From positions 1-32,626 of the forward strand of contig NZ_WTVN01000041.1 of the NCBI RefSeq assembly GCF_012910905.1: DNA of 32,626 nucleotides, given 5' to 3'. Position numbers and translations under genes: made by a program. Positions within the stretch are counted from its first letter, which is position 1, and each line of letters starts with the position of its first letter. Source of the DNA: Aromatoleum toluvorans (GTDB taxonomy: Bacteria; Pseudomonadota; Gammaproteobacteria; Burkholderiales; Rhodocyclaceae). Below, in pieces: positions 26,047 through 32,626 of this stretch. The notes under the pieces were generated by a model that was given only the letters and a program-made list of their open reading frames with translations, searched no databases and was not told the origin of the DNA.

Positions 26047-27162
26047 TCAGATCACCTCCAGCTCCGCGCGCAACGACCCGGCGGCCTTCATCGCCTGCAG
26101 GATGCTCACCAGATCCATCGGCGTCGCACCGAGCGTGTTCAGCGCCTTCACCACCTCCGCCAGGTTTGCCCCGGCGCGGACGTTGTGCAGCGTGCCCTGT
26201 CCCTGCTTGATATCGATCGTTCCGCTCTGCGTCGTCACCGTGCGCCCGCCGGACAGCGGTGCCGGCTGGCTCACGGCGGTCTCGACCCCCACCGTCACGG
26301 TCAGGTTGCCATGCGCGACGGCGACGTTCTGCAGCGTCACCGTCTGGTTCATCACCACCGAACCGGTACGCGAATTGACGATCACCTTCGCCGCCTGCTG
26401 CACCGGCGTGACTTCCAGATTCTCGAGCTTGCCGAGGAAGGCGACGCGGTCCGACGGATCGAGCGGCGCACGCACCTGGATGCTGCGCCCATCGAGCGCT
26501 TGCGCCGTACCGCCGGAGGTTGCCAGGTTGATCGCATCGACGACCCGCCGCGCGGTGCCGAAATCGGTGTCCTTCAGCTCGAACACCACGAATTCGCCCT
26601 GCGCGATCGAGGTCGGCACGGCGCGTTCGACGGTCGCACCGCCGGGAATCCGCCCGGCAGACAGATGATTGATGGTCTGCGACGAGCCGCCACCGGTCGC
26701 GCCCGCGCCGCCCACCAGCAGGTTTCCCTGCGCGACGCTGTACACCTGCCCGTCCGCGCCCTTCAGCGGCGTCATCACCAGGGTACCGCCGCGCAGGCTC
26801 TTCGCATTGCCGATCGACGACACCGTCACGTCGATCTGCTGGCCGGGCCGCGCGAACGGCGGCAGGCTCGCGGTGACCATCACCGCGGCGACGTTCTTGA
26901 GCTGCAGGTTCGTGCCGGTCGGAATCGTCACGCCCATGTTGCCGAGCATGTTGATGATGCTCTGCACCGTGAAGGGCGTCTGCGTCGTCTGGTCGCCGCT
27001 GCCGTCGAGGCCGATCACCAGGCCGTAGCCGACAAGCTGGTTCTCGCGCACGCCGGCGATCGTCGCCAGGTCCTTCAGCCGCTCCGCGGCGAACGCCGTC
27101 CCCGCGAGCAGCAACGCCAACGCGCACGCGAACGCGCGGATCCCCCTTTTGCGCAACATCAT
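26047..27162 (-). CDS. flgI: Flagellar P-ring protein FlgI
   Basis: FlgI forms the periplasmic P ring around the rod. The 371-residue precursor has a Sec signal peptide ([17 protein letters not shown], cleavage expected before AERLKD). Conserved stretches are [60 protein letters not shown] and the C-terminal [20 protein letters not shown]. Two adjacent ATGs (27162 and 27159) are possible; GGGAG lies 3 or 6 bp before them, so the start is uncertain by one codon. A longer open frame to 27282 runs into flgH and is not used. Length matches E. coli FlgI (365). Confidence 0.96.
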   Translation of the reverse strand: MMLRKRGIRAFACALALLLAGTAFAAERLKDLATIAGVRENQLVGYGLVIGLDGSGDQTTQTPFTVQSIINMLGNMGVTIPTGTNLQLKNVAAVMVTASLPPFARPGQQIDVTVSSIGNAKSLRGGTLVMTPLKGADGQVYSVAQGNLLVGGAGATGGGSSQTINHLSAGRIPGGATVERAVPTSIAQGEFVVFELKDTDFGTARRVVDAINLATSGGTAQALDGRSIQVRAPLDPSDRVAFLGKLENLEVTPVQQAAKVIVNSRTGSVVMNQTVTLQNVAVAHGNLTVTVGVETAVSQPAPLSGGRTVTTQSGTIDIKQGQGTLHNVRAGANLAEVVKALNTLGATPMDLVSILQAMKAAGSLRAELEVI

Positions 27163-27187
27163 CGACTCCCGCGACGAACCGGACCGC

Positions 27188-27862
27188 TCAGAACGGCGAC
27201 ACCGCAACGAAGAAGCGCTGCAGCCATCCCATCGTGTTCGACTCGTCGATATAACCGCTACCCTTGTATTCGATCCGCGCATCGGCGACCTGCGTCGATT
27301 GCACCGTGTTCGCCGCGGTCACCGTGTTCGGGTTGATGACGCCCGAGAAGCGGATGAACTCGCTGCCCTGGTTGATCGCCACCTGCTTCTCGCCGGAGAC
27401 CAGCAGGTTGCCGTTCGGATACACCTCGATCACCGTCACGGTGATCGTGCCGTTGAACACGTTGTTCGCCGCCGACGCGCCCTGGCCCGAGAAATCCGAC
27501 TCGACGCCGGCCTGCAGATTCATGCCCGCCAGCCCCGCCAGCGGGACCTTGGACGCGGCCGTGATGCCGCCGGAAACGTCCGAGGCACGTGTCGCGCTGC
27601 TGTTGGCGCGCTTCTGCGCGGTGTTGCGCTCGACGAGATTGATCGTCAGCGTGTCGCCGACGAGACGCGCGCGCCGGTCCTCGAACAGCGGCCGCAACTG
27701 CGTCGCCTGGTAGATCGAACCGTTCGCCGGCGCCATCTGCGTGCGCCCCTCCGGCCGCACGGACATCGGCTGATGCACCACCGTCGGCGGCGTGGAGTAG
27801 ATCGACGCGCAGCCCGACAGCAGCATCAGGATCCACAGGGCCGGCAAGCTCAGGCGGTTCAT
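27188..27862 (-). CDS. flgH: Flagellar L-ring lipoprotein FlgH
   Basis: FlgH is an outer-membrane lipoprotein that forms the L ring. The 224-residue precursor has a lipoprotein signal peptide with lipobox LLSGC and lipidated C18. Family features in the mature part are [60 protein letters not shown], and [20 protein letters not shown] then [20 protein letters not shown]. The C-terminus ends in [14 protein letters not shown], typical of FlgH. Its presence shows that the cell has an outer membrane. It starts 10 bp after flgG and is followed by flgI. Confidence 0.97.
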   Translation of the reverse strand: MNRLSLPALWILMLLSGCASIYSTPPTVVHQPMSVRPEGRTQMAPANGSIYQATQLRPLFEDRRARLVGDTLTINLVERNTAQKRANSSATRASDVSGGITAASKVPLAGLAGMNLQAGVESDFSGQGASAANNVFNGTITVTVIEVYPNGNLLVSGEKQVAINQGSEFIRFSGVINPNTVTAANTVQSTQVADARIEYKGSGYIDESNTMGWLQRFFVAVSPF

Positions 27863-27872
27863 GATGCGCTCC

Positions 27873-28655
27873 TTACAGCTGCGTCAGCCGCCCCAGCATC
27901 TGGTCGGACGTCTGCACCGCGCGCGAGTTGAGCTCGAAGGCGCGCTGCGTCGTGATCATGTTCACCAGCTCCTCGGCCACGTTCACGTTCGAAGTCTCGA
28001 CGAACTGCTGGTTGATCAGGCCGGCACCGTTATTCCCGGGCGTGTTGGGGGTCGCCGTGCCGCTCGAAACCGTCTCGCGGAACAGGTTCTCGCCCGCGCT
28101 CGACAGTCCGCCCGGATTCACGAAAGTCGCGATCTGGATGTTGCCCACCACGGTCGGCGCGGTCTGCCCCGCCTGCAGCACGCTCACCGTCCCGTCCCGG
28201 CCGATCGTGATCGTCTGCGCATCGTTCGGGATGATGATCGCCGGCTCCATCGGGAAGCCGCTCGCCGTCACGATCTGCCCCTGCGAATCGAGCTGGAAGG
28301 CGCCGTCGCGCGTATAAGCGGGCGTGCCGTCGGGCAGCGTCACCTGGAAGAAGCCGTTGCCCTGGATCGCCATGTCGAGCGGATTGCCGGTCTGCTGCAG
28401 GTTGCCCTGCGTGTGGATGCGCTCGGTCGCCACCGTGCGCACGCCGGCGCCGATCTGCAGTCCGCTGCCGATCTGGTTCTGCTGCGTGTTCTGGGCGCCC
28501 GGCTGCCGGATCGTCTGATAGAGCAGATCCTCGAACACCGCACGCGCGCGCTTGAACCCGTTGGTGGAAACGTTCGCGAGGTTGTTCGAAATCACGTCCA
28601 GCTGCGTCTGCTGCGCATCGAGGCCGGTCCGCGCAATCCACAATGAGCGAATCAT
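27873..28655 (-). CDS. flgG: Flagellar distal rod protein FlgG
   Basis: FlgG builds the distal rod that crosses peptidoglycan and the outer membrane. The 260-residue protein has the axial-protein N-terminus ([20 protein letters not shown] then [20 protein letters not shown]), the FlgG-specific [20 protein letters not shown] and [20 protein letters not shown]. The C-terminal heptad helix is [20 protein letters not shown]. Length is the family norm (260 in Salmonella). It is separated from flgF by an unusually long 137-bp gap containing a hairpin, and lies 10 bp before flgH. Confidence 0.97.
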   Translation of the reverse strand: MIRSLWIARTGLDAQQTQLDVISNNLANVSTNGFKRARAVFEDLLYQTIRQPGAQNTQQNQIGSGLQIGAGVRTVATERIHTQGNLQQTGNPLDMAIQGNGFFQVTLPDGTPAYTRDGAFQLDSQGQIVTASGFPMEPAIIIPNDAQTITIGRDGTVSVLQAGQTAPTVVGNIQIATFVNPGGLSSAGENLFRETVSSGTATPNTPGNNGAGLINQQFVETSNVNVAEELVNMITTQRAFELNSRAVQTSDQMLGRLTQL

Positions 28656-28792
28656 GATCCTGACTCCCTTTCCCTTCGCAGGCAGACGGTCTGCCTGCAG
28701 TCTCGGGGCCAGTTTACGGCCGGGCCGGACGACTCAATCGCCGGAACACCCGCCGAAAAGACCCGCTAATTTCCTGGCGCGCCCCGTCCCGC
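28656..28792 (-). other. flgF-flgG spacer with hairpin
   Basis: This is the largest internal gap in the flgB-J run. It contains a perfect inverted repeat, GCAGGCAGA (28678-28686) and TCTGCCTGC (28690-28698), with a three-base loop, 23 bp before the flgG ATG. No T-run follows on the minus strand. A poor sigma-54-like GG-N10-GC match (CCCGGCCGTAAACTGGCCCC) also occurs upstream of the hairpin. The hairpin could tune flgG mRNA stability or translation; this is inference. Confidence 0.4.
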
Positions 28793-29533
28793 TCAACGCG
28801 CCGAGAGCAGCTGTGTCGCCGCCCGGTCATTGGCCTCGGCGGTCTGCAGCATCTTGGTCTGCATCTCGAACTGGCGCGCCAGCGAGATCATCGTCACCAT
28901 CTGGTCGACCACGCTCACGTTGCTGCCCTCGAGGAATCCCCCGGCCACGCGCGCGTTCTCGTCCAGCGGCGCCGGCTGACCGTCCGGCGTGCGAAACAGC
29001 CCGTCGTCGCCCCGTACCAGTGAGGCCTCGGGCGGATTCACCAGCTTCAGCCGCCCGACGACATTCACGACGTTCTCGGCCCCGCCGGCCTGCATCGCCG
29101 AAATCGTGCCGTCGCTGCCGATCGAGATCTCGTTGTCCGGCGGAAGCGTGATCGGGCCGCCGTCGCCGAGCACCGGCAGGCCGCGGCGCGTCTGCAACAC
29201 TCCATTCGGGCTCAGTTCGAGGCTGCCGTCGCGCGTGTACGCCTCCCGCCCGTCGGGCAGCTGCACCGCGAGCCACCCCTTGCCCTCGACTGCCACGTCC
29301 AGCGGACGCCCGGTCTGCTGCATCGCACCCGGCTCGAAATTCGTCGCCACGCTCGCATCGACGACGAAGGCCCGCGTCGCCAACCCTTCGCCCTGCACCG
29401 GCACGGCGCGCAGCTTGTGCATCTCGGCGCGGAAACCCGTCGACGTCGCGTTCGCCAGGTTGTGCGACACGGCGGCCTGCTGGCCCATCGTGTGCTTCGC
29501 CCCGGTCATCGCCGTATAAATCAGCCGATCCAT
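28793..29533 (-). CDS. flgF: Flagellar proximal rod protein FlgF
   Basis: FlgF is one of the proximal rod subunits assembled before FlgG. The 246-residue protein has the axial N-terminus (MDRLIYTAMTGAKHTMGQQA then HNLANATSTGFRAEMHKLR), RPLDVAVEGKGWLAVQLPDG, and YTRDGSLELSPNGVLQTRRG. The C-terminal helix includes DQMVTMISLARQFEMQTKML. FlgF-specific features are the MDRL start and the length, close to Salmonella FlgF (251). It lies 26 bp after flgE. No defect is seen. Confidence 0.96.
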   Translation of the reverse strand: MDRLIYTAMTGAKHTMGQQAAVSHNLANATSTGFRAEMHKLRAVPVQGEGLATRAFVVDASVATNFEPGAMQQTGRPLDVAVEGKGWLAVQLPDGREAYTRDGSLELSPNGVLQTRRGLPVLGDGGPITLPPDNEISIGSDGTISAMQAGGAENVVNVVGRLKLVNPPEASLVRGDDGLFRTPDGQPAPLDENARVAGGFLEGSNVSVVDQMVTMISLARQFEMQTKMLQTAEANDRAATQLLSAR

Positions 29534-29559
29534 GTTCCGCTCCCCTTATCCGGCACCGA

Positions 29560-30819
29560 TCAACGCAGGTTGACCAGCGTCTGCAGGATCTGGTCCTGCG
29601 CGCGCACGGATTGCGCGTTGGCCTGGTAGGTGCGCTGCTGCACGATCAACTGCACCAGCTCCGCCGTCAGGTCGACGTTGGCCTCCTCGATCGAGCCCGC
29701 ATTCAGCAAGCCCAGATTCGCGCCGCCCGGCGTACCGACGATCGGCTGGCCCGAGTCCGGCGACTCCGCCCACAGGTTGCTGCCAAGCGACAACAACCCG
29801 TTGGGACTCTGGAAATTCGCCAGCACCACCTGGCCGAGATCCCGGCTCTGGCCATTGCTGTAGCGCCCCAGGATGACGCCATCGTCACCGATCGTGATGC
29901 CCGTCAGGCGCCCGGAGGCAAAACCGTCCTGGCGCAGCGTATTCACGCCGAACGCGCTGCCGAACTGCGACGAATCCGCCAGATCGAAAGCGATCGTCTG
30001 CGTCGCCGAGGCGCCGGTACCGGCAAATTGCGGGAAAGTGATGCTGAACTGGCCGCCCGATGTCATCTTGCCGGCCGTGTCGAACTGCAGCGGCGAACCC
30101 GGCGCGGGGATCGCAGTCGCGCTGCCCGAGCCGTCCACCTGATAGAACCCGTTCCACGTACCCGCTGCGGTCTTCTGGAAGAAGAAGGTCAGGGTATGCG
30201 CATTGCCCAGGGTGTCATAGGCGGTGGCGGACGTCGAAAAGTTGTACCCGCCCGCCGCCACGTTCGTACGATCGAGCGGAGCCGGATTCGCCGGATCGAA
30301 CGAGGGCGAAACCGGCTCGCGCGAATCGAAGTTCATCGCCAGCGTCATCTGCGACGACGGATTCGGCTGCACGTCCGAGAAGTCGAGCTGCAGCCGCTGC
30401 GGTTCGCCACCGGCCTGAATCACGCCATTCGTCGCGGTAAAACCCGTCAGCTGGAAGCCCTGCGCATTGACGATGAAGCCATCCTTGTTCACGTCGAACT
30501 GACCGTTGCGCGTGTAGGCGATCGTCCCGTCCAGCGAGGCCATGCGGAAGAAGCCGTTGCCGTTGATCGCGACGTCGAGCGGATTGTTCGTCGTGGTGAT
30601 GTTGCCCTGGGAGAACAATTGCGTCACGGCACCGATCGACGCCCCGATGCCCACCTGCGTACCGCCCCCCGCACCGTTCAGCGCCGCCGCGAAAACGTCG
30701 GAGAACTCTGCGCGCCCCGCCTTGAAGCCCACCGTATTCGAGTTCGCCACGTTGTTGCTGATGACATCGAGGGCCTTGGCCGAGGAATTCAGTCCGCTCA
30801 AGCCTTGCTGGAATGCCAT
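29560..30819 (-). CDS. flgE: Flagellar hook protein FlgE
   Basis: FlgE is the subunit of the hook, the flexible joint between rod and filament. The 419-residue protein has the expected termini (QQGLSGLNSSAKALDVISNN then VANSNTVGFKAGRAEFSDVF; C-terminal ELVQLIVQQRTYQANAQSVR). It also has NPLDVAINGNGFFRMASLDG and YTRNGQFDVNKDGFIVNAQG. The middle hypervariable domain covers about 150-330. Length is close to Salmonella FlgE (403). It follows its scaffold gene flgD by 24 bp. The call is secure. Confidence 0.97.
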   Translation of the reverse strand: MAFQQGLSGLNSSAKALDVISNNVANSNTVGFKAGRAEFSDVFAAALNGAGGGTQVGIGASIGAVTQLFSQGNITTTNNPLDVAINGNGFFRMASLDGTIAYTRNGQFDVNKDGFIVNAQGFQLTGFTATNGVIQAGGEPQRLQLDFSDVQPNPSSQMTLAMNFDSREPVSPSFDPANPAPLDRTNVAAGGYNFSTSATAYDTLGNAHTLTFFFQKTAAGTWNGFYQVDGSGSATAIPAPGSPLQFDTAGKMTSGGQFSITFPQFAGTGASATQTIAFDLADSSQFGSAFGVNTLRQDGFASGRLTGITIGDDGVILGRYSNGQSRDLGQVVLANFQSPNGLLSLGSNLWAESPDSGQPIVGTPGGANLGLLNAGSIEEANVDLTAELVQLIVQQRTYQANAQSVRAQDQILQTLVNLR

Positions 30820-30843
30820 GATCGTCTCCCTGGAACTTCAGTC

Positions 30844-31521
30844 TCAAACAATCTGCCTGACGTCGGACATCTTCACGATGCCGAGGTCGCCAATCTGGAG
30901 GTCGGTACCCTTTGCGCCGCGCACCACGCTCGACACCGCACCGAATTCGAGGACTTCCGCCTGCACCGGCTTGCCGCCGGTCACCGCCTCGATGCTCACC
31001 TTGTACTTGCCGTTGGCCGCACGGCTGCCGTCGAGCGTCGTGCCGTCCCACTGGAAGTTGTGCGTCCCCGCGGCGAAGGAACCCAGGTCGACCGAGGCGA
31101 CCTCCAGGCCCTGCGCATCCTTGATCTTCATCGTCACCGCGTCGGCCGGCACGTCGAGCGCAAAACCGCCGATCGAACCCGCGTCGCCCAGCTTCAGGCC
31201 GTTGCCCGGAATCAGCACCCCACGCCCAACCAGAGACGCTGCCTGCAGCGACTCGGTCGACTGCTGACCGTCGAGAAGCTGCGTCAGCATCGTGTTGAGC
31301 CGCTCGATGCCATCCACGGTGCTGATCTGCGCCAGTTGCGAAGTCACCTGCGCATTGTCCAGCGGATTCATCGGATCCTGGTTCTTCAACTGGGCGGTCA
31401 GCAGCGTGAGAAAGCGCCCCTGGCCGACCGCGTCCGCCTTCGCCTCGGGCTTGTCCTTCCGCGCGAGCAGGGCCACTGCCGACTCAGCCGCTGCGGAAAC
31501 CGTGTTGTTGACCGTTGCCAT
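30844..31521 (-). CDS. flgD: Flagellar hook assembly scaffold FlgD
   Basis: FlgD caps the growing hook and guides FlgE polymerisation; it is discarded when the hook is complete. The 225-residue protein has the conserved N-terminal part (GRFLTLLTAQLKNQDPMNPL followed by DNAQVTSQLAQISTVDGIER) and a C-terminal FlgD Tudor/FnIII-like region (GGFALDVPADAVTMKIKDAQ, FQWDGTTLDGSRAANGKYKV). Length matches the family (about 220-230). It lies between flgC and flgE, the standard order. Nothing is unusual. Confidence 0.97.
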   Translation of the reverse strand: MATVNNTVSAAAESAVALLARKDKPEAKADAVGQGRFLTLLTAQLKNQDPMNPLDNAQVTSQLAQISTVDGIERLNTMLTQLLDGQQSTESLQAASLVGRGVLIPGNGLKLGDAGSIGGFALDVPADAVTMKIKDAQGLEVASVDLGSFAAGTHNFQWDGTTLDGSRAANGKYKVSIEAVTGGKPVQAEVLEFGAVSSVVRGAKGTDLQIGDLGIVKMSDVRQIV

Positions 31522-31539
31522 GATCCGCTCCAGGAAGCT

Positions 31540-31944
31540 TTACTGTCCGATCTGCAGCGTACGCTGCAGCAGCGTACGCGCCGTGTTCATCACTTCCGCG
31601 TTGGTCTGGTACGCGCGCGAGGCCGAAATCATGTTGGTCATCTCCTCGACCACATTCACGTTCGACATCGTCACATACCCTTCCGCGTTCGCCGCCGGAT
31701 TGCTCGGGTCATACTGCAGGCGCCCCGGCTCCGCACTCTCGACGACGTCCGACACCTTCACGCCGACCCCGCCCGGCCCCGCCACCGGCGTCGCGGTGAA
31801 CACCACCTGCTTCGCGCGATACGGCTGCCCGTCCGGCCCGGCAACGCTGTCCGCATTCGCGAGGTTCGACGCCGTCGCATTCAGACGCGCGGACTGCGCA
31901 TGCAGCGCCGATCCCGCAATCGCAAAAACATTGAACATGCTCAT
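31540..31944 (-). CDS. flgC: Flagellar proximal rod protein FlgC
   Basis: FlgC is a proximal rod subunit. The 134-residue protein has the axial N-terminus ([20 protein letters not shown] then [15 protein letters not shown]), the FlgC-specific [52 protein letters not shown], and the C-terminal [23 protein letters not shown] 31944 is preferred to an upstream in-frame GTG at 31965, because GGGAGGG lies at the right distance and the 134-residue form equals the length of Salmonella FlgC. It follows flgB by 17 bp. Confidence 0.97.
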   Translation of the reverse strand: MSMFNVFAIAGSALHAQSARLNATASNLANADSVAGPDGQPYRAKQVVFTATPVAGPGGVGVKVSDVVESAEPGRLQYDPSNPAANAEGYVTMSNVNVVEEMTNMISASRAYQTNAEVMNTARTLLQRTLQIGQ

Positions 31945-31961
31945 GGACGCCTGCCCTCCCC

Positions 31962-32366
31962 TCACTGACCGGTGATCGCCGTCTGCATGCTGCGCAGCAC
32001 GCCGTTGACGAAGGTCACGCTCGCCTCGTAATGCACCGCGTTCTCGGCGAAGGCGGCGCGCTCCACGTCCATGTTCACCGTGTTGCCATCCACGCTCGAC
32101 TGGAACTCGCGGCGAAACCCGACGAAGGCCCCGAACGGCGTCTCCGCAGCCGCACCGAGATGGCGCGACGACGTGCCCGTCAGTTCCAGCGGGCCCATGC
32201 GCTCGCCCATCGCCCCTTTCAACGCCGCACGGAAATCGATGTCGCGCGCCTTGTAGTTCGGCGTATCCGCGTTCGCGATGTTCGACGCCAGCATCTGCTG
32301 CCGCTGCGCCTGCAGGTTCAGGGCCGTCTGATGAAACTGCAGCGCGCTGTCGAGTTGGGTCTTCAT
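31962..32366 (-). CDS. flgB: Flagellar proximal rod protein FlgB
   Basis: FlgB is a proximal rod subunit and the first gene of the flg operon. The 134-residue protein has the expected N-terminus ([20 protein letters not shown] then [20 protein letters not shown]) and C-terminal helix ([20 protein letters not shown]-like arrangement with [20 protein letters not shown], then [13 protein letters not shown]). ATG 32366 is preceded by GAGGTGATGCC, a strong ribosome site. A sigma-54 promoter candidate lies about 65 bp upstream. Length and motifs fit the family. Confidence 0.96.
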   Translation of the reverse strand: MKTQLDSALQFHQTALNLQAQRQQMLASNIANADTPNYKARDIDFRAALKGAMGERMGPLELTGTSSRHLGAAAETPFGAFVGFRREFQSSVDGNTVNMDVERAAFAENAVHYEASVTFVNGVLRSMQTAITGQ

Positions 32367-32429
32367 GGCATCACCTCAAGTTCTCCCGCCGGTTGCCGTA
32401 AAGGCCATCATCGACGGGCAATCGCCTCA

Positions 32430-32446
32430 TTGCACCTTCCATGCCA
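32430..32446 (-). promoter_or_regulatory. Sigma-54 promoter candidate of the flgB operon
   Basis: On the minus strand TGGCATGGAAGGTGCAA places GG (32445-32444) and GC (32433-32432) exactly 10 nt apart, with two mismatches to TGGCACG-N4-TTGCA. The predicted start near 32420 gives a leader of about 54 nt. It is weaker than the fliE, fliK and flgK sites but has the right place and orientation for the first gene of the operon. Confidence 0.65.
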
Positions 32447-32489
32447 GCGATGTTAGCCCCGCCCCGACAGGCCGCTTGCCACGATAAGA

Positions 32490-32575
32490 CCGGCAAATAC
32501 CGGCCAATTCCGCCGCTTCCGATGCTCCCGCGACACCGCCCGGCAAACGCCACCGGAAAACTTTGCCGGTTGCCG
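32490..32575. promoter_or_regulatory. Cluster of CCGGCAAA/TTTGCCGG motifs upstream of flgB
   Basis: The region 44-130 bp upstream of the flgB sigma-54 site holds CCGGCAAATACCGG (32490-32503), CCGGCAAA (from 32540), CCGG-N9-CCGG with TTTGCCGG (32553-32569) and TTGCCG (32570-32575). The first unit is nearly the same as the one between fleS and fliF (10692-10707). Distance and clustering are right for an enhancer bound by a bEBP such as FleR. This is inference; the motif is GC-rich in a GC-rich genome. Confidence 0.5.
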
Positions 32576-32626
32576 ATCGGCCGGCCGCATGGTGCAATGC
32601 GCCCCATGCTCGCGCCCCCCCTCATG

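Noticed and set aside
29611-31968. A 785-codon open frame on the plus strand opposite flgC, flgD, flgE and flgF
   Set aside because: It is antisense to four well-identified genes, is rich in Arg and His as usual for shadow frames in GC-rich DNA, and shows no domain pattern.
32371-32625. An 84-codon minus-strand open frame upstream of flgB
   Set aside because: It covers the sigma-54 site and motif cluster, lacks family features, and its composition is low-complexity Gly/Arg; treated as chance.

Overview
The window is a nearly complete flagellar (type III export) biosynthesis island from a GC-rich Gram-negative bacterium. Diderm-specific parts (L-ring lipoprotein FlgH, P-ring FlgI, FlgJ with a muramidase domain), a FleS/FleR two-component pair, sigma-54-type promoters and the gene order point to a betaproteobacterium, most likely Rhodocyclales (Azoarcus/Aromatoleum/Thauera-like). 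That placement is inferred from family knowledge, not from a search. The first 19 bases are the Tn5/Nextera mosaic-end adapter, so the left edge is a library artefact joined to a truncated flaG.

Layout. (1) 20-7543, plus strand: flaG(partial)-fliD-fliS-fliT (filament cap and late chaperones), a FliK-like gene overlapping a gene for a stand-alone FlhB C-terminal domain, a YcgR/PilZ flagellar brake and a seven-TM hybrid sensor kinase. (2) 7567-10634, minus strand: fleS-fleR, a large inverted repeat, then fliE with its own sigma-54 promoter. (3) 10798-22090, plus strand: fliF-G-H-I-J-K-L-M-N-O-P-Q-R (MS ring, switch, ATPase complex, hook-length ruler, export gate). (4) 22098-32366, minus strand: flgB-C-D-E-F-G-H-I-J-K-L plus an unrecognised lipoprotein gene (rod, hook, rings, hook-filament junction). 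The fli and flg blocks converge, with stop codons only 7 bp apart. No tRNA, rRNA, CRISPR array or insertion sequence was seen.

How it works together. FliF/FliG/FliM/FliN build the basal body and rotor. FliP/Q/R with FliO form the export gate, and FliH/I/J energise it. FlgB/C/F/G make the rod, FlgJ caps it and cuts peptidoglycan, FlgH/I form the outer rings, FlgD/FlgE the hook, FliK sets hook length, FlgK/FlgL the junction, and FliD/S/T/FlaG serve the filament. FleS-FleR, an NtrC-type activator with an intact GAFTGA loop, is the obvious driver of the sigma-54 promoters read upstream of fliE, fliK, flgK and flgB. Flagellin, flhA/flhB/flhF, motor, chemotaxis, fliA, flgA, flgM and flgN genes are not in the window.

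Most worth a second look: the FliK-like/FhlB-like pair, in which the FlhB paralogue starts almost at the autocleavage site and has lost the TH of NPTH; a CCGGCAAATA(G)CCGGC element shared by the fleS-fliF and flgB upstream regions; the set of sigma-54 promoters; a fliL promoter candidate framed by inverted CAATTGG repeats; and the uncharacterised lipoprotein gene after flgL.
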